Source: Halobacillus litoralis (lineage in GTDB: Bacteria > Bacillota > Bacilli > Bacillales > Halobacillaceae). From it: 64,000 nucleotides of DNA. Location: the NCBI RefSeq assembly GCF_009856355.1, contig NZ_WMEW01000002.1, positions 310,001 to 374,000 on the forward strand. The letters run 5' to 3'. How positions within the stretch are numbered: the first letter of the stretch is position 1; every line of letters starts with the position of its first letter. The position numbers and the translations under genes are program-made. Of the stretch, positions 56,850 to 64,000 are shown one piece after another. Under the pieces are notes generated by a model, which saw only the letters and a list, made by a program, of their open reading frames with translations, was not told where the DNA came from and made no database searches.

Positions 56850-58257
56850 CACGTGCATCACGGCTTTCCGCCACTTCTTTAATCATGTCGGAAGACCCTT
56901 CAAGCTCTATCTGCCAGCCATGGATGTTGTCATCCATCCTGACAAACAGCTCCTGTGGAATTTTACTAGATACAGGCTCAGAAAACAAGCGTTTTTTTAT
57001 TTTCAGCCACTCAGGATCCACCGCGAGCAGAACAGCTTCCGTATCCCCAAGCTCCAGCAATGTGCGCTCCAGCCGGTAAACCATCGTCTCATAGGTGAAC
57101 GTGTACGCGCTCTGTGCAGCAAGCAGCGAAAGCGGTCCTGTCTCCTCTTTCTTCCGCGTCATCTCCATAACTCCAAGCTTCGTCAGTCCATACACGACCG
57201 TTGAAACAGGGTCCTTCTTCATCAGCTGCCTCCATGTCTTCTCCAGCTTCTTCCTGTGTTCCGGATGAGTCATGGAAATAAAATCAATCATAATGATGCC
57301 GGACAAATTCCTTAGACGGATCTGTCTCTGAATTTCCTCTGCCGCACGCAGATTCACGTCCAGTGCCTGGGCATTGGAGAAGGAACGTCCTTTGAAGCGG
57401 CGGCTGTTGACATCGATCACAGCCATCGCTTCGGTCTGTTCCATGACCAGACTGATGCCCTCTTCCATGTGGACTTCCGGCTGCACAAGACTCTCCTGTA
57501 ACGTATGGACCGGCACAGGCAGATGGTCAGCTGCATTTACTGTCCACTGGATTCTGCCGGCTAAGGCGGGCATCTTTTTCTTCACACGCTTCACAGTGGC
57601 TGTGTCGTCGATGATGATTTGGTCGATGGTCGAAACCGGGAACTTTCTTAACCATTGGTCCGGAAGAAAAGCTTCATGCCAAATCCTTCGGGGCTTTTTC
57701 CCTGCTTCTTCCGCCGTACGGGCCCATTCTTCCTGTAAGCGCTGGAGTTCTTCCAACAGCTCCTCCCGGGATGTGTCTTTTGCTCCGGTCCGAACAATCA
57801 AGCCTTCCTGATCACGAAGCACCGGCTCAAACACAGCACGCAGCTCAGATTGTTCTGCTTCTGTCAGCTTTTTTGAAAGGGCTGTCTCTCCGCCATAGGG
57901 CCGGTAAACCATATTCACCCCCGCCAGTGTAAGGTCTGCCGTTACTTTTGCTCCTTTGAGGCCCTCCGGGTCCTTTTCCACCTGGACGAACAGCCGCTCT
58001 CCGACCTTCACTTTCTCCTCGATTCTTCCGCTTCCCCAGGGGATGGAATTTCCCCGGAGGAACGCTTGTTTCTCTAAACCGATATCGACAAAGGCGGCCT
58101 GCAGTCCATGATCGATCCGGGCAATCACTCCACAGTAAATAGAGCCCGTGAGCGTCCGCGCTCCGGGCCTGTCGATTTTATATTCCTGAATCTTTCCTTC
58201 TTCCAGCAGCAGGCCGGTTCGTTCTGCCGTTTTTGTCTGTATGATAAACGTTCGCAT
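56833..58257 (-). CDS. Ribonuclease E/G family protein
   Basis: The 474-residue protein has an N-terminal S1-like domain (GSIYCGVIARIDHGLQAAFV) and the RNase E/G catalytic domain. The two metal-binding aspartates are retained in MAVIDVNSRRFKG and IIMIDFISMTHP. The zinc-link CxxC found in RNase E/G after this region is not visible: the equivalent stretch reads EMTRKKEETGPLSLLAAQ. It is absent from B. subtilis, which uses RNase Y and J, but occurs in several other Bacillaceae. ATG 58257 follows AAGAGGGATGGC. It lies 13 bases after spoIVFB. Confidence 0.88.
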   Translation of the reverse strand: MRTFIIQTKTAERTGLLLEEGKIQEYKIDRPGARTLTGSIYCGVIARIDHGLQAAFVDIGLEKQAFLRGNSIPWGSGRIEEKVKVGERLFVQVEKDPEGLKGAKVTADLTLAGVNMVYRPYGGETALSKKLTEAEQSELRAVFEPVLRDQEGLIVRTGAKDTSREELLEELQRLQEEWARTAEEAGKKPRRIWHEAFLPDQWLRKFPVSTIDQIIIDDTATVKRVKKKMPALAGRIQWTVNAADHLPVPVHTLQESLVQPEVHMEEGISLVMEQTEAMAVIDVNSRRFKGRSFSNAQALDVNLRAAEEIQRQIRLRNLSGIIMIDFISMTHPEHRKKLEKTWRQLMKKDPVSTVVYGLTKLGVMEMTRKKEETGPLSLLAAQSAYTFTYETMVYRLERTLLELGDTEAVLLAVDPEWLKIKKRLFSEPVSSKIPQELFVRMDDNIHGWQIELEGSSDMIKEVAESRDARVDNLF

Positions 58258-58270
58258 GCCATCCCTCTTT

Positions 58271-59125
58271 TTAAGCAAATTGGCGGATGTCTCTAAACTT
58301 TAAGTACGGCTGCTTATTCTCAAAATAAGCGCGCAGACATTCCTGTTCATCTACTATATAAAAGTGGGGCGCCTGTTTCAATATATACTTCACCCTCCGG
58401 TTGGGTCGGACATGTTTCACAGCATCCATAATCCGCATGTCCGGAGACACATGCTGGTATTCCGTTTTCATGCCTTCTCTGTTCTGATAGGCGCAGAAGA
58501 GAAGATAACGCATGTGGCTGAACGCCCGTTTCCTCCATTCCAGGACATGTTCTGTAATGAGAAAAGCCGTAAGCAGGACGGCTGCGAGCGTCCACCGCTG
58601 TTCAATGAACAACCAGCCGGCGGCTGCCGCCAAAACAAGCGCAGAAAAAAAGAGCGTCCTTTTCAAGCTCTTTTGAAAAGAGGAGGTCTGGCAGAAGAGA
58701 TAGAAAATAAGTTTGCCGCCATCCAGCGGCCATACAGGCATCAGGTTAAACCCGAGAAGCAGCGTGTTGTAGAAGAAAGCCGTCGCTATAAAGGGGTGCG
58801 GACCGATCCACATCTGAATACCGTACAGAAGAAGATAGATCCACACGTGCTGCAGCGGCCCTGCGAGAACAACAGCAGTCTGCTCCTTGAACGGACGGGT
58901 ATGGTGCTCCTCGCTGACCACAGCACCACCGAAAAGCCAGATTTCAAGTTTTTCCACCCGCCAGTTGTAGTAACGGGCCGTCCAAAAATGCCCCATTTCA
59001 TGAATGAGGACAATCGTAAACAAAAGAATAAAATCAAGAATAGCTCCCGTAAGAATCGCCGAAAAAGCCAGCAGAAAGAAAAGGGGGTGGATATGAAGCC
59101 AGCCGGCCACCCTAAGATCCTTCAT
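58271..59125 (-). CDS. spoIVFB: SpoIVFB site-2 intramembrane metalloprotease
   Basis: The 284-residue protein has six hydrophobic segments. The zinc motif is IHEMGH (His42, Glu43, His46) in the second, and the third zinc ligand lies in NLMPVWPLDGGK (Asp135). A C-terminal CBS-like domain follows (about residues 205-284). It cleaves pro-sigma-K between residues 20 and 21 in the outer forespore membrane. Its start overlaps the spoIVFA stop by 14 bases. Confidence 0.94.
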   Translation of the reverse strand: MKDLRVAGWLHIHPLFFLLAFSAILTGAILDFILLFTIVLIHEMGHFWTARYYNWRVEKLEIWLFGGAVVSEEHHTRPFKEQTAVVLAGPLQHVWIYLLLYGIQMWIGPHPFIATAFFYNTLLLGFNLMPVWPLDGGKLIFYLFCQTSSFQKSLKRTLFFSALVLAAAAGWLFIEQRWTLAAVLLTAFLITEHVLEWRKRAFSHMRYLLFCAYQNREGMKTEYQHVSPDMRIMDAVKHVRPNRRVKYILKQAPHFYIVDEQECLRAYFENKQPYLKFRDIRQFA

Positions 59126-59876
59126 TTACTTTAATCACCTGAACGGGGTCCAGGTACGTGTCATCTTTTTCTATGGCAAAGAAGAATTCAGCGTTTTCCC
59201 CCTCTTCTGCTTTCACAGAACCGAGCCCTCCCTGGGCCTGGACATTTTCATACAAGTACACATCAATCTCAGACAAATAACCGTAGGTCGTTTCCGTGCC
59301 GTCCGGATGCTGCAGGACCACGGTTTTTCCTGAGTCGGGGTCATTACCTGCGAAGACGACCGTTCCATCCCGGACAGCGCGTACTTTGGAATCACTGGCT
59401 GTTGTCAAAATGATTCCCTTCCCGTCATTTTGAAACGGGGTGGTCACAGTACCATTCACAGGCATCGCCAGAGGCTCTTCCACCTGATCTTCTTTCGGTT
59501 TCATGACTTGAAGAGGATCACCAAACCGATCATTGTACCAGGCCGTTACTTTAGCGAACGGAAATTCATCCTCCATTTGACCCGCCGCCCAGTCTGCGGG
59601 CGTCTTCAGAAGACCTGCACCCGAATGAGTACCTGCAGCCATGACACCAAATAACAGAACAGCAAAGAACACCTGCAGGCCGATCCTGCTGCTTCTTCTG
59701 TTTTCCACAGGTTCTCTCGGCGATCCTCCGTCACCTGTTAACAATGGCGGGAAACCATGGGCCTCCTCGTCCTGTGGGGGAAGATAGACCGGGCCTGTCC
59801 CCGACGCCGGCCGGTCTAGCTTTTTTTTCTTTCGTCCCGCTATATTCCTCCGTACATCCCTTATATTCTTATTCAC
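59112..59876 (-). CDS. spoIVFA: SpoIVFA, regulator and anchor of SpoIVFB
   Basis: The 254-residue protein has a basic cytoplasmic N-terminus, one transmembrane segment (about residues 66-84) and an extracellular LytM/M23-like domain (VRDGTVVFAGNDPDSGKTVV). The zinc ligands of active M23 peptidases are missing, as expected: the fold is regulatory and is cleaved by SpoIVB to release SpoIVFB inhibition. GTG 59876 is preferred to the TTG two codons earlier because AGAGGGG lies 7 bases before it. Confidence 0.9.
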   Translation of the reverse strand: MNKNIRDVRRNIAGRKKKKLDRPASGTGPVYLPPQDEEAHGFPPLLTGDGGSPREPVENRRSSRIGLQVFFAVLLFGVMAAGTHSGAGLLKTPADWAAGQMEDEFPFAKVTAWYNDRFGDPLQVMKPKEDQVEEPLAMPVNGTVTTPFQNDGKGIILTTASDSKVRAVRDGTVVFAGNDPDSGKTVVLQHPDGTETTYGYLSEIDVYLYENVQAQGGLGSVKAEEGENAEFFFAIEKDDTYLDPVQVIKVNEGS

Positions 59877-59967
59877 ACTCAAACCCCTCTCTCTGCCCTT
59901 TTTTCTATTATTCTATGGGACAAGAGTCCGGTTTATTATTTTTTCTTCCTCCAGGGGAAACGCCGGC

Positions 59968-60004
59968 AAAAAAAAAGACTGCCGGGAACATTCCCGCCAG
60001 TCTT
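59968..60004 (-). terminator. Terminator downstream of minD
   Basis: AAGACTG-CCGGGAA and TTCCCGCCAGTCTT form a hairpin with a small internal mismatch, followed by nine T residues on the minus strand. It separates minCD from spoIVFAB. Confidence 0.85.
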
Positions 60005-60033
60005 CCGCCCCGTATCCGGGGATTTTTTTCTTT

Positions 60034-60831
60034 TCAGGAGCGCATTCCGAAGAACCGCTTCACTTTAGCCAGCACACCTTTATCTTCTTCCAGACTCAGC
60101 AAGGGTACGGTCTCACCCAGAATCCGGCGTGCAATGTTCCTGTAAGCTAAGGATGCTTTGGAATTCGGTTTCATAGCGACAGGCTCTCCACTGTTGGATG
60201 CCTTGATCACTGCTTCATCATCAATGACAATGCCTAGAAGATCTATAGACAACACGTTGACGATTTCATCTACATCCATCATATCCCCATTCTTCATCAG
60301 ATGGTTTCTAATCCGGTTGATGACCAGTTTCGGCGCTTCCATCTCCTCCTGCTCCAGCAGTCCGATAATCCGGTCGGCATCGCGCACGCTGGATTTTTCA
60401 GGCGTTGTTACGACGATCGCCTTATCCGCACCGGATACAGCATTCTTATATCCCTGTTCAATTCCAGCAGGGCAGTCAATAACCACGTAATCATAATCCT
60501 GCTTCAGTTCTTCCACAATGGCTTTAATGCCTTCCGGCGTGACTTCCGATTTATCAGACGTCTGCGCGGCCGGCAGCACATGAAGGCATTCGAAGCGTTT
60601 ATCTGTAATCAGTGCCTGTTTTGTTTTACAGCGCCCTTTTACGACATCTACGATATCATAGATAATCCGGTTCTCAAGCCCCATCACAACATCTAAATTC
60701 CTGAGACCGATATCAGTATCAACTAAGCAGACTTTTTTGTCCTGCAAGGCCAAAGCGGTCCCCAGATTGGCAGTTGTAGTCGTTTTTCCGACGCCTCCCT
60801 TTCCAGAGGTAATGACAATCGCTTCACCCAT
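60034..60831 (-). CDS. minD: Septum site-determining ATPase MinD
   Basis: The 265-residue ParA-family protein has the deviant Walker A GKGGVGKTTTTANLG at residues 10-24, and ends in the amphipathic membrane-targeting helix (VLAKVKRFFGMRS). MinD carries MinC to the membrane to block polar division; Bacillus positions it through DivIVA/MinJ. It overlaps minC by 8 bases. AGGAGAATGATCA precedes the ATG. Confidence 0.97.
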   Translation of the reverse strand: MGEAIVITSGKGGVGKTTTTANLGTALALQDKKVCLVDTDIGLRNLDVVMGLENRIIYDIVDVVKGRCKTKQALITDKRFECLHVLPAAQTSDKSEVTPEGIKAIVEELKQDYDYVVIDCPAGIEQGYKNAVSGADKAIVVTTPEKSSVRDADRIIGLLEQEEMEAPKLVINRIRNHLMKNGDMMDVDEIVNVLSIDLLGIVIDDEAVIKASNSGEPVAMKPNSKASLAYRNIARRILGETVPLLSLEEDKGVLAKVKRFFGMRS

Positions 60832-61510
60832 TGATCATTCTCCTTTCAAAACTCACGAGATTCGGTCTCTTCTTTACAACTTCCTGTAACCGATCAATAC
60901 GAATCTTCTGAACGCCCTTATCGATAAACCCGCATTCCATATACACGCCTTCCGACTCATAGTCAGGGGAACGGCTGAGCTGATCAGCGATTCTCAGTTG
61001 ACTGGGCTGCATATAGGCCGCTGCAATCACAGCTTCCCCATCCCCTTCACAGCCGGCGTGGGCAATCCCTCTCAAACGCCCCATAATGAAGATGTTCCCC
61101 GTGGCATTCACCTGTCCACCTGGATTGACATCTCCAACAAGAAGAAGATCACCCTTCACTTCCACCACCTGCCCGGATCGGACCGTTCTGGCTACGGGGG
61201 TAATTTCTGTATTTTCTTTCCAATCCAACGCTTCTTTTTTCGTCAAAACGTCCGATTCGATTTTATCAACGACGAGTTTCTGCTTTTCACGGACAACGGC
61301 AGACAACTCTTCCTTCTGCTCCTCTGTCAAGTAGCGTTTTCCAACTTGAATAATGACCCGGATCATCGGCTCATCTTCCGTTACTCCGTTCATGGACAGC
61401 TTATCCTGCAGATCCCGGAGGAGCCGATCGAATGAACACTGGTCATCCAGTTTCAAGATCAATCCATCTCTCGTACCTTTAATCATGATTCTCTGACCAT
61501 TCGCCGACAT
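60824..61510 (-). CDS. minC: Septum site-determining protein MinC
   Basis: The 228-residue protein has an N-terminal FtsZ-interacting domain and the C-terminal beta-helix with VVEVKGDLLLVGDVNPGGQ and ATGNIFIMGRLRGIAHAG. It blocks FtsZ polymerisation. ATG 61510 is preferred over a TTG two codons earlier because GAGGTGATTGCCA places the ribosome binding site 8 bases before it. The gap to mreD is 34 bases, so mreBCD-minCD may be one transcript. Confidence 0.95.
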   Translation of the reverse strand: MSANGQRIMIKGTRDGLILKLDDQCSFDRLLRDLQDKLSMNGVTEDEPMIRVIIQVGKRYLTEEQKEELSAVVREKQKLVVDKIESDVLTKKEALDWKENTEITPVARTVRSGQVVEVKGDLLLVGDVNPGGQVNATGNIFIMGRLRGIAHAGCEGDGEAVIAAAYMQPSQLRIADQLSRSPDYESEGVYMECGFIDKGVQKIRIDRLQEVVKKRPNLVSFERRMING

Positions 61511-61544
61511 TGGCAATCACCTCAGACCTTAGACATTCACTACA

Positions 61545-62072
61545 CTAAACGTTGCTGATTTCTTCCGACCAATCGTATACCCTCTCTTTAACCAGTGGAT
61601 AGAGCAGGGTGAAAAAGATCATATTCGCTGCCAGCGTAGGGAGCAGACGAAGCAGACCATAATCGACCCAGCTGATGGACGTAATTTGAACGAACGAATA
61701 TACGATATAAAGAAGGGCATCCGCCAGAATGAGGCCGATGACTGCGAGTAAAAAAGCAGCAGGAAAATTGGCATGCACCAGTTTCTTCAACCCGTGAACC
61801 ACATAAATAATCAGGGTGTAAGTAATCATATACACCCCGAGCACCCCTGTATAAACCACATCAATTAACAGTCCGAACATAAGACCGTACCAGACGGCGT
61901 GGTAGGTATGGTCCTTGTCATAAAAAATCGCAATGATGAACAAAAAGATTAATATCCAGTGAGGGGTGATCAGGAGATCGGAGTAAACGAGCTTCGCAGG
62001 AAGCAGGCTCATGGCCATCCCCTGCATAACGAGCAGGAAAAGGCAGACAAGCGGGATGACATAACGACTCAT
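61545..62072 (-). CDS. mreD: Rod shape-determining protein MreD
   Basis: The 175-residue membrane protein has about five or six hydrophobic segments and the MreD family feature GLLIDVVYTGVLGVYM in the middle. It acts with MreC, RodA and PBPs in sidewall elongation. Its start overlaps mreC by 4 bases (ATGA). Confidence 0.93.
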   Translation of the reverse strand: MSRYVIPLVCLFLLVMQGMAMSLLPAKLVYSDLLITPHWILIFLFIIAIFYDKDHTYHAVWYGLMFGLLIDVVYTGVLGVYMITYTLIIYVVHGLKKLVHANFPAAFLLAVIGLILADALLYIVYSFVQITSISWVDYGLLRLLPTLAANMIFFTLLYPLVKERVYDWSEEISNV

Positions 62073-62950
62073 GATTCATCCCCCTCCTTTTCGCTGCTTG
62101 TATCGATCGTCTCCACCGATCGGTCCACCACCATGACGTGGTTGATGTCGAATAAATCAGCAAACGGCTCCACATAGGCCGTTTTCGTCAACCCATACTG
62201 ATCATTCACCACTTCCTCAACGGTTCCAATTCTCAGATTACTCGGAAAGACACCTCCAAGTCCTGAGGAAATGACCGTATCCCCGGGCTCAAGCTCCTCA
62301 TCAAGCTTAATACCTTCAAGGAGAAGGCGCCCTGACTCGTCATCATAGCCTTCGATTAACCCGAAAGCTTCTTCCTTATCCTCCCGGACCACCCAGGAGG
62401 AAATCTTGTTGGAACGATCAAACCCGCTCAACAACAGGACGGTGGAATGGAAGGCTCCCGCCGATTTAACTTTTCCGACCAGGCCGTCACTTGTCATGAC
62501 TGCCATGTCCTTTTCCACTCCATCCTCTTCTCCTTTGTTGATGGTCATCTGCTCAAACCAGCGGTCCGAGCTTCTGGCGATGACGGTGGCCTGAATAGAC
62601 GAGTAATCACTGAGGCCTTCGGACTTGCCGAGGGTATCCTGAAGTTCATCCACCTCTTTGTTGAGCCGCTGATTTTCCTGAATCACACCTTTATATTCAG
62701 AGAGACGGGTTTTCAGCACCTGGTTCTGCTCGTACACGTTGAACATATCTTGAACGTTTTCAACTGTGGTATCTACGAGGCTGACCGGTTTATGAAAAAT
62801 CGTCTGCATCCAGCCGATCGAATCCTGGAGAAACTTCTCCGGTGTGCTGAGGGAATCCCGGTCACGGATGGAAAAGCCGATTAACGTCACAAGTACTATG
62901 AAACCAATTAATACAATCATCAGTCTTTTTCTGCGGAATAAAGAAGGCAT
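62069..62950 (-). CDS. mreC: Rod shape-determining protein MreC
   Basis: The 293-residue protein has a short cytoplasmic N-terminus (MPSLFRRKRLM), one transmembrane segment (about residues 10-28), a coiled coil (about 65-105) and the MreC beta domains (VIARSSDRWFEQMTINKG, DTVISSGLGGVFPSNLRIG). It is the extracellular regulator of the elongasome. ATG 62950 gives the family length (B. subtilis 290); the start is supported mostly by homology, since GGAG is about 14 bases upstream. Confidence 0.93.
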   Translation of the reverse strand: MPSLFRRKRLMIVLIGFIVLVTLIGFSIRDRDSLSTPEKFLQDSIGWMQTIFHKPVSLVDTTVENVQDMFNVYEQNQVLKTRLSEYKGVIQENQRLNKEVDELQDTLGKSEGLSDYSSIQATVIARSSDRWFEQMTINKGEEDGVEKDMAVMTSDGLVGKVKSAGAFHSTVLLLSGFDRSNKISSWVVREDKEEAFGLIEGYDDESGRLLLEGIKLDEELEPGDTVISSGLGGVFPSNLRIGTVEEVVNDQYGLTKTAYVEPFADLFDINHVMVVDRSVETIDTSSEKEGDES

Positions 62951-62961
62951 AACCGGTTCGT

Positions 62962-64000
62962 TTACTCCATGTTCGCCCGGCTCGCCACGTTCGGCTGGGA
63001 GCGGAAGTGATGGATGTATTCCAGGGATTTCCCTGTTCCGATGGCTACACAATCAAGCGGTTCATCCGCAATAAAGACCGGCATATTGGTTTCGTCACTG
63101 ATGACTGTATCGATATTCTTAAGCAGAGCCCCGCCGCCCGTCAGGACGATGCCGCGTTCCATAATATCAGCAGCAAGCTCTGGAGGGGTTTTCTCCAATG
63201 TGTTTTTCACGGTTTCGATAATAGCATCCACTGTATCTTTCATAGCTTCATAAATCTCATCGTTCTTGATCGTAATCGTCTTCGGAAGACCGGTCAGAAG
63301 GTCACGGCCGCGGATATCCATTTCTTCGATATCCTTGACTTCACCGGCACCGCCGAGCTCCATTTTCACATCTTCAGCCGTACGTTCACCAATCATCAAA
63401 TTGTACTTCTTGCGGATGTGCTGGATGATATTGTCGTCCATTTCATCACCCGCAACACGGATGGACTGGCTCGTCACAATGCCGCCGAGGGAGATGATGG
63501 CGACTTCTGTCGTTCCGCCGCCGATATCGACGACCATACTGCCTGTCGGCTCCCACACCGGCAGTCCTGCCCCGATGGCTGCAGCAAACGGCTCGGCAAT
63601 CGGATAGGCTTCCTTGGCACCGGCCTGTTTCGTGGCATCCACGACAGCTCTTTCCTCCACCATCGTGATCCCTGATGGTACACAGACCATAACGTTCGGT
63701 TTACTCGCGAACGAAGATCGGTTTTTCAAGGCTTTTTTAATGTAATACTTCATCATCTGCGCCGTCGTATCATAATCAGCAATGACCCCGTCCTTCATCG
63801 GGCGGATCACATTTATGTATCCGGGTGTCCTTCCAATCATGTTCCGCGCATCGTTACCAACAGCTTCAATCTCTCCCGTTTGAGAGTTCTTGGCTACGAC
63901 AGAGGGCTCTCTGACAATAACCCCTTTATTTTTCAAAAATACGAGTGTATTCGCTGTACCCAGGTCAATCCCGAGATCTTGAGAGAATCCAAAAATCCCC
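62962..64000 (-). CDS. mreB: Rod shape-determining actin homologue MreB (5' end outside the window)
   Basis: The frame stays open through the right window edge. The edge codons read [20 protein letters not shown], so the start codon lies just beyond position 64000; the TTG at 63936 is internal. Later actin-family motifs include the phosphate-binding [15 protein letters not shown] and the adenosine motif [10 protein letters not shown]. MreB forms filaments that guide sidewall peptidoglycan synthesis. It is followed by mreC after 11 bases. Confidence 0.97.
   Translation of the reverse strand, partial: GIFGFSQDLGIDLGTANTLVFLKNKGVIVREPSVVAKNSQTGEIEAVGNDARNMIGRTPGYINVIRPMKDGVIADYDTTAQMMKYYIKKALKNRSSFASKPNVMVCVPSGITMVEERAVVDATKQAGAKEAYPIAEPFAAAIGAGLPVWEPTGSMVVDIGGGTTEVAIISLGGIVTSQSIRVAGDEMDDNIIQHIRKKYNLMIGERTAEDVKMELGGAGEVKDIEEMDIRGRDLLTGLPKTITIKNDEIYEAMKDTVDAIIETVKNTLEKTPPELAADIMERGIVLTGGGALLKNIDTVISDETNMPVFIADEPLDCVAIGTGKSLEYIHHFRSQPNVASRANME

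Overview
The window is an almost gap-free block of chromosomal housekeeping and sporulation genes from an endospore-forming member of the Bacillaceae (Bacillota). The evidence is the near-complete conservation of the gene order known from Bacillus subtilis between the greA and mreB regions, the consensus sigma-A promoters and AGGAGG-type ribosome binding sites, two T-box leaders, an L21 leader, a 6S RNA, and many sporulation genes (sigK, bofC, spoIVFA, spoIVFB, spo0B, spoVB, safA, an rsfA-like regulator, a YhcN/YlaJ lipoprotein). A multisubunit Mrp Na+/H+ antiporter and an NhaD/ArsB-type permease suggest, but do not prove, a salt- or alkali-adapted genus such as Halobacillus or a relative. I see no prophage, insertion sequence, CRISPR array or genomic island.

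Layout. 1-3151 (+): 3' part of an mrp operon (mrpA tail, mrpC, D, E, F, G). 3360-4073 (+): an uninterrupted sigK with its pro-sequence. 4116-7914 (-): yrhC, mtnN, yrrS, greA, udk, trmR. 8174-15609 (-): mltG, yrzB, ruvX, reoM, T-box-controlled alaS, an AI-2E family permease, a 58-residue zinc-ribbon protein (yrzR) and a TIM-barrel isomerase-like protein. 15622-22066 (-): recD2, a TPR protein, mnmA, a cysteine desulfurase, cymR and a YczE-like membrane protein. 22185-24199 (+): rarA and an rsfA-like gene. 24245-27914 (-): 6S RNA and T-box-controlled hisS-aspS. 28022-29533 (+): an SH3b/amidase cell-wall hydrolase. 29600-38456 (-): dtd, rel, apt, recJ, a LapA-domain protein, secDF, comN. 38570-40126 (+): spoVB. 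40329-42839: yrbG-like, NhaD-like permease, yrzE-like. 42878-50260 (-): yajC, tgt, queA, yrzS-like, ruvB, ruvA, bofC, yebC, a YhcN-type lipoprotein, nadE. 50284-52240 (-): a CotS-like kinase-fold protein and safA. 52412-58257 (-): pheA, pheB, obg, spo0B, rpmA, prp, rplU, an RNase E/G. 58271-64000 (-): spoIVFB, spoIVFA, minD, minC, mreD, mreC, mreB (5' truncated by the window edge).

How the genes work together. Three themes recur. First, late mother-cell control: the substrate (pro-sigma-K), the intramembrane protease (SpoIVFB), its tether (SpoIVFA) and the checkpoint modulator BofC are all here, in three separate operons, with Spo0B of the phosphorelay, SafA of the coat and SpoVB of cortex synthesis. 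Second, tRNA and translation: alaS, hisS, aspS, mnmA with its sulfur donor desulfurase, tgt/queA, trmR, dtd, rpmA/rplU with the L27-processing protease Prp. Third, DNA repair and cell shape: ruvA/ruvB, recJ, recD2, rarA, ruvX, and minCD/mreBCD.

No convincingly new biological system was found. The best second-look items are the mrpA-mrpC junction that lacks mrpB, a BofC carrying a lipobox, a kinase-fold gene overlapping safA, an RNase E/G without the zinc-link cysteines, and a hairpin at the start of yrzR.
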